In this document: positions 43,397 through 51,317 of the stretch, piece by piece | Layout of the letters: every line of letters starts with the position of its first letter | Position numbering within the stretch: position 1 is the first letter of the stretch | Assembly (NCBI GenBank): GCA_015223225.1 | Contig: JADFCQ010000005.1 | Coordinates: 434,001 to 498,000 of the forward strand | DNA length: 64,000 nucleotides | Reading direction: 5' to 3' | From: Acetobacteraceae bacterium H6797 | Lineage (GTDB): Bacteria; Pseudomonadota; Alphaproteobacteria; Acetobacterales; Acetobacteraceae | The notes under the pieces: generated by a model | What the model saw: the letters and a program-made list of their open reading frames with translations, nothing else | What the model was told of the DNA's origin: nothing | Database searches by the model: none | Made by a program: the position numbers and the translations under genes

Positions 43397-45529
43397 TCAC
43401 GCGCCGGTCTTGGCGGGCACCAGCAGCGCGTCCAGCGCCATGGCACCCTGCCCTTCCGGCAGCAGCAGCAAGGGGTTGATGTCGATTTCGGCTACTTCAT
43501 CCGCATGCCCGGCCGCAAAGCGGGAGAGCGCGGCGATCGCCCCGGCAGCGGCCTTCAGATCGGCCTTGGCGCGGCCGCGCGCACCATCCAGCACCGGGAA
43601 GGCCTTCAGCGAGCGCAGCATCGCCATGGCTTCCGCCTCATCCACCGGGGCGGGCCGCACGGCGACGTCCTGGATGATCTCGGCAAAAATCCCACCCAGC
43701 CCCACGACCACGACAGGGCCGAAGACAGGGTCACGCTTCGCGCCCAGGATCATCTCGATGCCGCCCTTGAGCATGGGCGTGACGAGAATGCCGTCGATGC
43801 GGGCCTTCGGCGCCTTCTCACGCACACGCGCCAGGATCGCGTCATGCGCCTCGGCGACAGAGGCGGCATCGGCGAGGTTCAGCACCACACCGCCAACCTC
43901 GGTCTTATGCGGCAGGTCTTCAGAGACGATCTTGAGCACCACAGGAAAACCCATGGCCGCCGCCGCCTCGGCCGCTTCCCTGGCGGAGCCGACGACCTTC
44001 TCGGGCAGGACGGGCACACCGGCCGCGGCCAGTACCTGCTTCGCGCCATACTCGTTCTTCAGCGCCTCGGCCGGCAGCGGCGCGGCGGGCGCCACGGGGG
44101 CCGGCGGCGGGGGCAGATGGCGCGCGGCGGCAAGTCCGCAGAGCCCCGCCAGCGCCTTCGCCGAAGGGCCCACACCATCCACCACGGCATAGCGCAGGGC
44201 CGTCAGTTCCTCCACGGCATCCTGCGGGCCATGGACGCAGAGCATCACCACCTTATCGGGGAAGCGCTGCCGGATGCTCGTCAGCGTCTGCATATAGACG
44301 CTGCGCAGGCGCGGCAGATAGAGCGAGGCGGAGAGCAGCACGAGCAGCGCATCGCAATTGTCATCCTCGAGAATAGCCGCGAGGATTTTCTCCAGGATCT
44401 CCGGGCGGCTCGACATCTGGGCCGTCGCGTCGATCGGGTTTCTCGGCGAGGCGTAGGGCACCACCTCGAGAATGCGCTTCTGCGTCTCTTCCGAAGGCAT
44501 CGGCAATTCGAGCCCGGCGGCGCTTGCCGCATCGGCCAGCAGCACGCCGAACCCGCCCGAGGCGGTCAGCAGCATCACACGCTTGCCCGACGGCAGGCCC
44601 TCGACGCCGAGCACCCTCGCCGCATGGCCCACATCGAGCAGCGCCTCAACACTGTCAACACGCCAGACGCCCGCGCGCTGGAAAACGGCGTCGAAAACCG
44701 CATCCGACCCCGCCAGCGCGCCGGTATGCGAGGCGGCGGCCGCTTGCCCCGCTTCCGAAGCGCCGATCTTGAGCGCGATGACCGGCTTGCCTGCCCGGCG
44801 CGCTTCCTCGAAGGCTGCTATCAGGCGCGGCGCGTCACGGCAGGTCTCGATGCAGCAGAGAATGACTTTCGTTGACGGGTCACGCGCCAGCCAGGCGATG
44901 CCATCAGCGATATCCACGTCGCATTCATTGCCCGTAGTCATGAAGCGGCTGATGCCGATGCCGCGCTCGCGCGCCAGCAGCATGGTGTAGCTGCCGAGAT
45001 TGCCGCTCTGCGAGATGATGCCGAGTGGCCCCGCCGGCGGCATGCTGCTCTCCAGCACGATGGAGAATGTCGCAATCGACTTCTCCTCGATGCTGAGCGC
45101 GCCCAGGCAATTTGGCCCCAGCACGCGGATGCCGGTGCGATGCGCCGTATCCCGCAGCTTCTGCTGCAGCGCTTCACCCGCCTCGCCCATCTCGGAGAAA
45201 CCGGAGGAGAAAATCACTGCCCCGCGAATGCCCTTGGCCGCACAGGCCTCGAGCGCGCCGGGTGCGGCTTCGGCGGCCACCGCGATGATGGCAAGGTCGG
45301 GCGTCCCGGAGATCGCGTCGACCGAGGCATAGGCCGGCAGGCCCTGCACTTCCGTCGCACGCGGGTTCACAGGATAGATCCCGCCCTCATAACCGAAGCG
45401 GCGCAGCAGCTGCACCGGGCGCCCGCCGATCTTCGTCTCGTCCTGCGAGGCGCCGATGATGGCGATGCCCTTGGGCTGGAGAATGGCCTCCAGCCCGGCA
45501 CCGATGGGGGCCTTGCTCATCGCGTTCAT
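43397..45529 (-). CDS. NDP-forming acyl-CoA synthetase (acetate--CoA ligase family), fused alpha-beta type
   Basis: 710 residues. The N-terminal CoA-binding and succinyl-CoA-ligase-like part has PKGIAIIGASQDETKIGGRP and RVLGPNCLGALSIEEKS, with the phosphohistidine candidate in the ASHTGALAGSD segment. The C-terminal 220 residues are an ATP-grasp domain (LNEYGAKQVLAAAG-like LKNEYGAKQVLAAAGVP, PVVLKIVSEDLPHKTEVGG). This would activate an acid to its CoA thioester with ATP giving ADP. It starts 3 bases after the enoyl-CoA hydratase stop and is the activation step of the operon. Confidence 0.92.
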   Translation of the reverse strand: MNAMSKAPIGAGLEAILQPKGIAIIGASQDETKIGGRPVQLLRRFGYEGGIYPVNPRATEVQGLPAYASVDAISGTPDLAIIAVAAEAAPGALEACAAKGIRGAVIFSSGFSEMGEAGEALQQKLRDTAHRTGIRVLGPNCLGALSIEEKSIATFSIVLESSMPPAGPLGIISQSGNLGSYTMLLARERGIGISRFMTTGNECDVDIADGIAWLARDPSTKVILCCIETCRDAPRLIAAFEEARRAGKPVIALKIGASEAGQAAAASHTGALAGSDAVFDAVFQRAGVWRVDSVEALLDVGHAARVLGVEGLPSGKRVMLLTASGGFGVLLADAASAAGLELPMPSEETQKRILEVVPYASPRNPIDATAQMSSRPEILEKILAAILEDDNCDALLVLLSASLYLPRLRSVYMQTLTSIRQRFPDKVVMLCVHGPQDAVEELTALRYAVVDGVGPSAKALAGLCGLAAARHLPPPPAPVAPAAPLPAEALKNEYGAKQVLAAAGVPVLPEKVVGSAREAAEAAAAMGFPVVLKIVSEDLPHKTEVGGVVLNLADAASVAEAHDAILARVREKAPKARIDGILVTPMLKGGIEMILGAKRDPVFGPVVVVGLGGIFAEIIQDVAVRPAPVDEAEAMAMLRSLKAFPVLDGARGRAKADLKAAAGAIAALSRFAAGHADEVAEIDINPLLLLPEGQGAMALDALLVPAKTGA

Positions 45530-45532
45530 GCC

Positions 45533-46303
45533 TTAGCGCCCCTTGAAGACCGGCTTGCGCTTCTCGATGAAGGCCATCCGCGCCTCCTTCGCATCCTCGG
45601 TGCGCGACAGCGCCACGGTGAAATTCTGTTCGAAGCGATAGGCATCGCGCTGCGGCATCAGCTCGACCATATTGGCCGAGTTCTTCGCATAGTTGATGGC
45701 GAGCGGCGATTTGTTCGCGATGCGCTCGGCGATCTTCAAGGCGGCAGGCACCAGCTCATCCGGCGCCGTGCAGGCCTCGATGATGCCGCGGCGATAAAGC
45801 TCGGCGGCCGAAAGGCGCTCGCCGGTGAACATCATCAGCCGCATCGTGGAGCGGCCGAAAATGGTGTTCAGCATCGCCCCGCCGCCCGCCAGGCCGACAT
45901 CGATCTCGGGCATGCCGAAAGTCGCGTTCTCGGAAGCGAGGAAAATGTCGCAGGCCGCCATCAACCCGAGCCCGGCGCCGAGCGCCGCGCCATTCACCGC
46001 CGCGATCACCGGCTTGGCGCATTCGCGGATTGCATTGCCCGTCTCGCGCGTCACGCGATTATGCGCGCTGAAGGCACCGGTCTTGGTGACGTCCGGGCGG
46101 TCCTTCAGGTCGGCACCCGCGCAGAAGGTCTTCCCGGCGCCGGTCAGCACGGCGACGCGGATATCGTCCCGCTCCGACACCGCATCGAAAACCTCGATGA
46201 TGGCGTTCCGCATGGCGCGGTCCAGCGCATTCACCGGGGGCTTGTTCAGCGTGACGAGGGCAACGTGGTCCTTGACCTCGAGCCGGACGATTTCGTCGGA
46301 CAT
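45533..46303 (-). CDS. enoyl-CoA hydratase/isomerase
   Basis: 256 residues from the ATG at 46303 (MSDEIVRLEVKD); an in-frame ATG 18 bases upstream is possible. It is a crotonase-fold protein: VLTGAGKTFCAGADLKD (oxyanion hole), AAVNGAALGAGLGLMAACD (second oxyanion glycine) and ATFGMPEIDVGLAGGG. The acid at the MPEIDVG position is Glu, as in hydratases. It is the first gene of the seven-gene operon. Its promoter carries the shared palindrome. Confidence 0.93.
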   Translation of the reverse strand: MSDEIVRLEVKDHVALVTLNKPPVNALDRAMRNAIIEVFDAVSERDDIRVAVLTGAGKTFCAGADLKDRPDVTKTGAFSAHNRVTRETGNAIRECAKPVIAAVNGAALGAGLGLMAACDIFLASENATFGMPEIDVGLAGGGAMLNTIFGRSTMRLMMFTGERLSAAELYRRGIIEACTAPDELVPAALKIAERIANKSPLAINYAKNSANMVELMPQRDAYRFEQNFTVALSRTEDAKEARMAFIEKRKPVFKGR

Positions 46304-46329
46304 TTCGTTTCTCCCAATCAAACCAGCGA

Positions 46330-46364
46330 ATTATGCCTCACGAAGAGCACTGTCCGACCGGTCA
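46330..46364 (-). promoter_or_regulatory. promoter region with palindromic operator, site C (acyl-CoA operon)
   Basis: TGTCCGACCGGTCA at 46351-46364 matches TGACCG-N2-CGGTCA at 11 of 12 defined positions. Read on the minus strand, a CATAAT -10 lies at 46335-46330, and a 17-base spacing puts the -35 (GTCGGA, weak) inside the operator. The site is 48-61 bases upstream of the enoyl-CoA hydratase start. Repressor binding would block the promoter. Confidence 0.7.
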
Positions 46365-46420
46365 GTCCGGGAACGCTAGCACTCTCCCCGTGACACTGGC
46401 AACTGGTTCGGTCGCGAATA

Positions 46421-46450
46421 TTGACCGTCCGGTCAGTCTGGCGCTAGGCT
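46421..46450 (+). promoter_or_regulatory. promoter with perfect-consensus operator, site D (Bug receptor at 46494)
   Basis: TTGACC at 46421-46426 and TAGGCT at 46445-46450 are separated by 18 bases. TGACCGTCCGGTCA at 46422-46435 fits TGACCG-N2-CGGTCA exactly and overlaps the -35. The layout is almost identical to site B. The two operators C and D lie 71 bases apart between divergent units, so one bound repressor pair could act on both. Confidence 0.8.
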
Positions 46451-46493
46451 CCGCTCAACCGCCGGCGCCCGAGGGTGAACGGCAAAGAGAGGA

Positions 46494-47468
46494 ATGGTCA
46501 TGATCCAGATGCCCAGGCGCGGCCTCCTGGCCGCCACGGCCGCCGGCCTTTTCGCCCCCGCCATCGTTCGGGCCCAGGGCGTGCGTGTCATCCGCTTCAT
46601 CGTGCCCTTCGCGCCGGGCGGCCTTACCGACATCGTGACGCGCCAGATTGCGCAGAACATGTCGCAGACGCTCGATCAGACCATCGTCGTGGACAATCGC
46701 CCGGGCGGGAACTCGATCATCGCGTCCGATGCCGTTGCGCGCGCACCGAAGGATGGCATGACGGTGCTGGTGGGCGGCACGGCCGGCCTGCCGCTCAACG
46801 CGATGCTGCGGCCCAACCTCCCCTATAAGCTCGAGGACTTCTCCTCCGTCGCCCTGCTGTTCGATGGCCCGCTCTCGCTCACCATCAATGCGAAGCTGCC
46901 GCCGACCGATATCGCGAGCTTCGTCACCTATGCCAAGAGCCAGCGCAACGCGCTGCGCTATTCCACCAATGGCCCCGGCAGTGTCAGCCATCTCTTCGGC
47001 ATCATGATGTCCAAGGCGATGGGCCTCGAGCTTCTCGACGTCGCCTATCGCGGCAACGGCCCCTCGACCACCGATCTTCTCGCGGGCGTCATCGAGATCA
47101 GCGTGGAAGCGCCGACGACGACGATCGAATATGTGAAGGACGGCAAGCTCCGCCTGCTCGGCCTTTCCTTCGACGAGCGCGCGCCACTGCTGCCCCAGAT
47201 CCCGACCTTCAAGGAAGCCGGCTATCCTGATCTGGTGACGGGTTTCTGGACGGGTCTGCTGGTACCCAACGGCACGCCGCAGGCCGATATCGCCCGGCTG
47301 AACGCCGCGGCCAACAAGGCCATGCAGGATGAGGCGGTGCGCGCCCAGCTCACCAGCCAAGCGCTGCGCCCCATCGTCGGCCCTGCCACGCTGCTCGATG
47401 AACAGATGGCGCGGGACAAGGCCCAATGGGGCAAGATCATCACCGAGCGGAAGATCACGCTAGACTAA
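46494..47468 (+). CDS. Bug-family (TTT) periplasmic solute-binding protein
   Basis: 324 residues. GAGAGG precedes the ATG; a second ATG six bases on is also possible. The leader MPRRGLLAATAAGLFAPAIV ends near RAQG and has an RR pair. The mature part has VRVIRFIVPFAPGGLTDIVT, VVDNRPGGNSIIASD and PKDGMTVLVGGTAGLPLNAM. It has APGGLTD where the other island receptors have GSEPD or GSGPD, so its ligand may differ. The divergent acyl-CoA operon and convergent TetR gene suggest it imports or senses the operon's substrate. Confidence 0.93.
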   Translation: MVMIQMPRRGLLAATAAGLFAPAIVRAQGVRVIRFIVPFAPGGLTDIVTRQIAQNMSQTLDQTIVVDNRPGGNSIIASDAVARAPKDGMTVLVGGTAGLPLNAMLRPNLPYKLEDFSSVALLFDGPLSLTINAKLPPTDIASFVTYAKSQRNALRYSTNGPGSVSHLFGIMMSKAMGLELLDVAYRGNGPSTTDLLAGVIEISVEAPTTTIEYVKDGKLRLLGLSFDERAPLLPQIPTFKEAGYPDLVTGFWTGLLVPNGTPQADIARLNAAANKAMQDEAVRAQLTSQALRPIVGPATLLDEQMARDKAQWGKIITERKITLD

Positions 47469-47474
47469 CGGGCG

Positions 47475-48104
47475 TCAAGGCGCCGGAGACGGCGCCTTCA
47501 GCCCGTTGAAGATCAGCTCGTAATAGGTATCGGCGATCTCCATCGCCGACTGCCCTTTCTCGGGCTTGTACCAGCGATGCATCCAGTTGAGCGACGACAG
47601 GATGAGACGCCCGGCCATCGGCACGTCCATTCCGCGCATCTCGCCCGCCTCGATCGCCTCAGTCAGCAATGTGCGCAACAGCCCCTCATAACGGTCGCGC
47701 CACATCATGCGCTCCTTCTGCCGCCGTGCCTCGGGGTCGTTCCAGAAGGAGGCGGTCGAGGCCATCCAGGCGAACCGGAAACGCTCGAAATATTCCGCCG
47801 TACCGGTCATGAAGGCCTTCACCTTCAGGCTAGGAGCCACATCCTCCGGAATCCGAGCTTCCACGAAGGCATAGAGCTCCTTGATCGAGCCGAGCGTGAT
47901 GCGGGCAAAAATCTCGTCCTTATCCGCAAAGTGGTGATAGAGCAGCGACTTCGAGATTCCGCAGGCATTGGCGATGTCGCGCATCGATGTGCCGTCATAG
48001 CCCGTGGACGCGAAAAGACGCGCGGATTCACTTAGGATCTGAAGGATCCGCTCCGAAGGTTCGGGCAGCTCCGGTTCGATGACTTTGGCTACGGCGCGAG
48101 CCAT
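47475..48104 (-). CDS. TetR-family transcriptional repressor
   Basis: 209 residues. The N-terminal helix-turn-helix is typical: SERILQILSESARLFASTGY, then TSMRDIANACGISKSLLYHH with FADKDEIFARIT. The ligand domain ends in LILSSLNWMHRWYKPEKGQS, reminiscent of KstR2-like regulators that bind acyl-CoAs. GGAGATC precedes the ATG. A palindrome pair at 48133-48150 upstream of its own start suggests autoregulation, and the same palindrome recurs at four other sites of the island. It probably senses an acyl-CoA intermediate (inference). Confidence 0.93.
   Translation of the reverse strand: MARAVAKVIEPELPEPSERILQILSESARLFASTGYDGTSMRDIANACGISKSLLYHHFADKDEIFARITLGSIKELYAFVEARIPEDVAPSLKVKAFMTGTAEYFERFRFAWMASTASFWNDPEARRQKERMMWRDRYEGLLRTLLTEAIEAGEMRGMDVPMAGRLILSSLNWMHRWYKPEKGQSAMEIADTYYELIFNGLKAPSPAP
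47477..47498. terminator. bidirectional hairpin between Bug receptor and tetR
   Basis: AAGGCGCC and GGCGCCTT form a perfect eight-base-pair stem over GGAGAC, 8 bases after the receptor's stop. It overlaps the last codons of tetR (Ala-Pro-Ser-Pro-Ala-Pro). Arms end in A or T pairs but there is no long T run. Confidence 0.5.
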
Positions 48105-48132
48105 GAAGGGGATCTCCTATTTTGCTGTATTT

Positions 48133-48150
48133 TGACCGGCCGGACGGTCA
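48133..48150. promoter_or_regulatory. overlapping palindromic operators, site E (upstream of tetR)
   Basis: TGACCGGCCGGACGGTCA begins with TGACCG and ends with CGGTCA, but the halves are six bases apart instead of two. Two offset copies of the palindrome (48133-48146 and 48137-48150) each match 10 of 12 defined positions. It lies 29-46 bases ahead of the tetR start, a position suited to autorepression. Confidence 0.65.
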
Positions 48151-48348
48151 CCATGCAATCCCTTCATCAACAGGGCCACACCCGCCCGTCGTGTGCGTGG
48201 CGTACTCTACTGGATCAAATAGCCTACTGCGGAGGAGGAGGAGCTCATGAGCGCATAGCGCGGGGAGCCAAGCGGTCCCGGCAGCTTCTACTCCTTAGCC
48301 GTCTCAATGCCGAGCGCTTCACTCCCTGCGTCTCAGCTGGCTGCGATA

Positions 48349-48553
48349 TCCGGTTTTCACCGACCTCTATCCCCCGCCGGGCACCGGGCGTCCCAGTGCA
48401 TGGCTAGGCGATCCCGCCTGCCCAGCCTCTCATCCGTTTGACCGACGCGCTGCCCCACGTTCAGACAGTTCATCCCACGAAACAGCTGGCCCGTCCCACG
48501 ACACGGCCCCTCGTCCCACTTAACACGCTCCAATCCCGGCTAAACATGCGCTT
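48349..48553. repeat. about 20.5-bp phased repeats in a gene-free tract (48151-48586)
   Basis: Between tetR and the amidohydrolase gene no credible coding sequence is seen over about 430 bases, and the base composition is less GC-rich. Within it, TCC or TCCC recurs at 48349, 48370, 48391, 48412, 48433, 48453 (CCCC), 48473, 48494, 48514 and 48534, spaced 20 or 21 bases. The best units start TCCCACGA or TCCCACTT (48473, 48494, 48514). Such two-turn spacing suggests protein-binding repeats, for example the multiple terminal repeats of IS21-like elements, but no transposase is left. The outer units are weak. Confidence 0.5.
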
Positions 48554-48586
48554 TCAGCCTTCTCCACTCCGCCCAATACTGGCCGC

Positions 48587-49816
48587 CTAGGACAGTTGCA
48601 TCTTCACGAAGCGGCCGGCCTGCATGATGACGGGCATCCGGGCGCCCTGGTTCTCCAGCACGCTCCAGTCCTTCAGCGGGTTATCTTCCACGACCAGGAG
48701 ATCCGCATCCGCCCCCGGCTCGATAACGCCCGCACGCCCTTCCAGGCCACAAACCTTGGCCGCGAAGGTGGTCGCTGAGCGTAGCACTTCGATCCCTGGC
48801 AGAACGCGCGCCCGCAGCGCGAATTCCTCGCTCTGGTAGCAATGCATCTCGCCGAGCAGATCGCTGCCATAGGCCATTTCGAGCCCGGCCTCGCGCATGA
48901 TGGCCAGGGATTCCATGCCGCCACGACGCACTGTCTCGATCTTGGCCACGCTATCCGGCCCGAGCCCCCAGCGAGCGCCTTCGGAGGCCAGCTTCTCGTA
49001 GGTGATGAGCGTAGGCACGGCGTAACAGCCCCGTTCCGCCGCCAGCCGGGCCGTCTCCGGGCGGATCAGGTTGCAATGCTCGAGCGAAACCACGCCGCAT
49101 TCCACGGCACGCCGGATGGCTTCGTCCGTGTAGAGATGGGCGGCAACATAGGTCCCGGAATTCTCGGCCTCCTCGACGGCCGCGCGCAATTCGTCGCGCG
49201 AGAATTGCAGCATGTGGATCGGGTCGGTGGGCGAGGCCACGCCGCCATTGGCCATCACCTTGATGAAATCCGCCCCCGCCCGCAATTCCTCACGCGCCGC
49301 GCGTCGGACGGCGTCCACACCATCCACCAGCCGCCCCATGACGCCGACCCGGCTTTCGAGCGGCGCGCGGTCATCCGAGCGGGCGCGCCCATCGCTATGG
49401 CCGCCGGTCTGGCTCAGCGCCTTGCCGCAGATAATGAGCCTGGAACCGGTGATCAGGCCCAGCGCCTGGGCATCGGCAAGCCCTCGATCCGCGCCGGCCA
49501 GGTCTCGCACCGTGGTGAAGCCACGCATCAGCATCCCGCGCATCACTTCCGCGGCGCGGAAAGCAGCCAGGGAGGAGGGCTGGAGCGCATTGGCCGCGAG
49601 ATTCGCCATGGCGGCGACGACATGAACATGCGCATCGATGAGGCCGGGCATCAGCACCCGGCCGCCGAGATCGATCCGGGTCGCGACATCGCTGCGGATG
49701 GGGCGGTCGGAAACCTCGCGGATCACCGCGCCCTCGACCAGCACCTCCATGCCGTCGCGCGGCCCCTCGCCGCGCGGGTCGAGAACACGGCCATTGGTGA
49801 AGAGATAGGAGCTCAT
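48587..49816 (-). CDS. amidohydrolase-family protein (prolidase/imidazolonepropionase-like)
   Basis: 409 residues from the ATG at 49816, which overlaps the stop of the M24 peptidase gene by one base (TGATG). The metal-binding H-x-H lies in MPGLIDAHVHVV, with further ligands expected around GADFIKVMANGGVASP (Lys), VAAHLYTD and VVSLEHCNLI (His) and MAYGSDLLGEMH (Asp). The C-terminal EPGADADLLVVEDNP is a common family ending. The coupling with a proline-peptidase-fold gene suggests breakdown of an amide- or peptide-like compound. Confidence 0.92.
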   Translation of the reverse strand: MSSYLFTNGRVLDPRGEGPRDGMEVLVEGAVIREVSDRPIRSDVATRIDLGGRVLMPGLIDAHVHVVAAMANLAANALQPSSLAAFRAAEVMRGMLMRGFTTVRDLAGADRGLADAQALGLITGSRLIICGKALSQTGGHSDGRARSDDRAPLESRVGVMGRLVDGVDAVRRAAREELRAGADFIKVMANGGVASPTDPIHMLQFSRDELRAAVEEAENSGTYVAAHLYTDEAIRRAVECGVVSLEHCNLIRPETARLAAERGCYAVPTLITYEKLASEGARWGLGPDSVAKIETVRRGGMESLAIMREAGLEMAYGSDLLGEMHCYQSEEFALRARVLPGIEVLRSATTFAAKVCGLEGRAGVIEPGADADLLVVEDNPLKDWSVLENQGARMPVIMQAGRFVKMQLS

Positions 49817-51030
49817 CACTCCGCCTCCAGGCCGAAGGGATCGTCGACAGAGTGGCAGGGCTGGGTGAACCAGCGCACGCCTTCCTCGGTCATATAGGCG
49901 ATATCCTCCAGCCGGACGCCGAACTCGCCATAGATGCAAATGGTCGGCTCGATCGAGAAGCACATGCCCGGCACGAGCGGCGTCTTGTTGCCGCGCACCA
50001 TGAAGGAGGCCTCGTGCACGTCGAGCCCGATGCCATGGCCAGTGCGGTGCGGCAGGCCAGGCGTCGCGTAATCCGGGCTAAAGCCTGCGGCGGCGATCAC
50101 GCCCCGCGCGCCGGCGTCCACCGCCTCGCAAGGCGCACCGAGACGCGCGGCTTCGAAGCCGCCGCGCTGCGCGCGTAGCTCCAGCTCCCAGATCTCGCGC
50201 TGGCGCGGCGTCGGCTCACCGAAGACATAGGTGCGCGTGATATCGGACCGGTAGCCATGCAGGGTGCAGCCGGTATCGACCAACACCATGTCGCCCTCCT
50301 GCAGCACCTGCTCATAGGGCACGCCGTGCGGGTAGGCCGTCGCCTCGCCGAACTGCACGGCACCGCCAGCCGGAACGCCGCCCATCTTGCGATGCGCCAT
50401 ATCGAGAAAGGCCCGTACTTCCGCCGTGCTCACGCCCGCGCGCAACGCTCGTGCCGTGGCCTTCTGCACTTCCAGCGTGATGTTGTTGGCCGCTTGCATA
50501 ATAGCGATCTCGGCCGGGGATTTCACCTGCCTGCAGGCCTCCGTCACGCTGGCGGCGCTGACATAGCTGAAGCTGTTGCCCGCGCGGCGCAGCCCATCGA
50601 AGGTGAAGAACGGCGTGGCGGGATCGACCGCGATCGTGCCGCCCTCATGCCCCATGCTGCGCACGGTCTCGACGACCAGCGCCGTCGGATCCTCGTGCTC
50701 TTCCCAGACGCGAACGTCATCGCCGAAGCGCATCATCTCGCGCGTCTTCGGCTCTTCGAAAGCCGGACTGAGATAAGCGATCTCGCCTTTCGCGGGGATG
50801 ATGGCGCCGTGCAGCCGTTCCGTCAGCTTCAGCCCGATACCGGTGAAATAGGCGAGATTGGTGGAGGTATCGAGATAGAGCGCGCCGATCCCCTGGGCGA
50901 GCATCAGGGCCTGCGCCTTGGCCACACGAGCCTGAAGCTCAGCGACGCTGATGGGAGGCGGCGTGTTTTCCAACGGCACCAGCCGTGCCAGTTCCGCCTC
51001 GAAGCTAGATCCGCCCACGCCCTTGACCAT
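49816..51030 (-). CDS. M24-family metallopeptidase (Xaa-Pro aminopeptidase / creatinase fold)
   Basis: 404 residues. The N-terminal creatinase-like domain precedes a pita-bread catalytic domain with its metal ligands in VDTGCTLHGYRSDITRTY (two Asp), HRTGHGIGLDVHEASF (His), CFSIEPTICIYGEFG (Glu) and VRLEDI (Glu). The five ligands are present. The substrate could be a proline dipeptide or, given the creatinase branch, an amidino-type compound. It is transcribed with the amidohydrolase gene and divergent from an ABC importer operon. Confidence 0.92.
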   Translation of the reverse strand: MVKGVGGSSFEAELARLVPLENTPPPISVAELQARVAKAQALMLAQGIGALYLDTSTNLAYFTGIGLKLTERLHGAIIPAKGEIAYLSPAFEEPKTREMMRFGDDVRVWEEHEDPTALVVETVRSMGHEGGTIAVDPATPFFTFDGLRRAGNSFSYVSAASVTEACRQVKSPAEIAIMQAANNITLEVQKATARALRAGVSTAEVRAFLDMAHRKMGGVPAGGAVQFGEATAYPHGVPYEQVLQEGDMVLVDTGCTLHGYRSDITRTYVFGEPTPRQREIWELELRAQRGGFEAARLGAPCEAVDAGARGVIAAAGFSPDYATPGLPHRTGHGIGLDVHEASFMVRGNKTPLVPGMCFSIEPTICIYGEFGVRLEDIAYMTEEGVRWFTQPCHSVDDPFGLEAE

Positions 51031-51317
51031 TCCGTCAGCCCCTGTCCGTCCTGTGCGGGCGAGACGCTAGGAGAAAGCGATGAGGCTGGCCAGAGGGGGC
51101 GTGGCTACCGGGGGCGTGGCCACCGGAGCGTGGCACATGCATTGCTTATCTTGCAGGCCAGTCGGTGAATGTTGGAGAATTCATTGCGCGAGAAGCCTGT
51201 GGGCCATGCGGCTCGCCGGCGCTGTATGGGCCAGGTGTGCATAGGAATGAGGCATCCGATGACTGTCTTCTACACGCCTTCGAGGCAGAGGCCGGTTTCT
51301 TGAACCAGGCCATCCCA

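Noticed and set aside
48152..48407. Possible small protein between tetR and the amidohydrolase gene (about 80 residues)
   Set aside because: No ribosome site, unusual composition and no recognisable motif. The tract also carries phased repeats and looks non-coding.
48349..48553. CRISPR-like array
   Set aside because: Repeats are too short and variable, with no constant 28-36 base repeat, no unique spacers of fixed size and no cas genes.
51165..51317. N-terminal extension of the ABC permease
   Set aside because: The extra 51 codons are hydrophilic with several Cys and Gly and do not resemble permease N-termini. The ATG at 51318 fits the family, although its ribosome site is weak.
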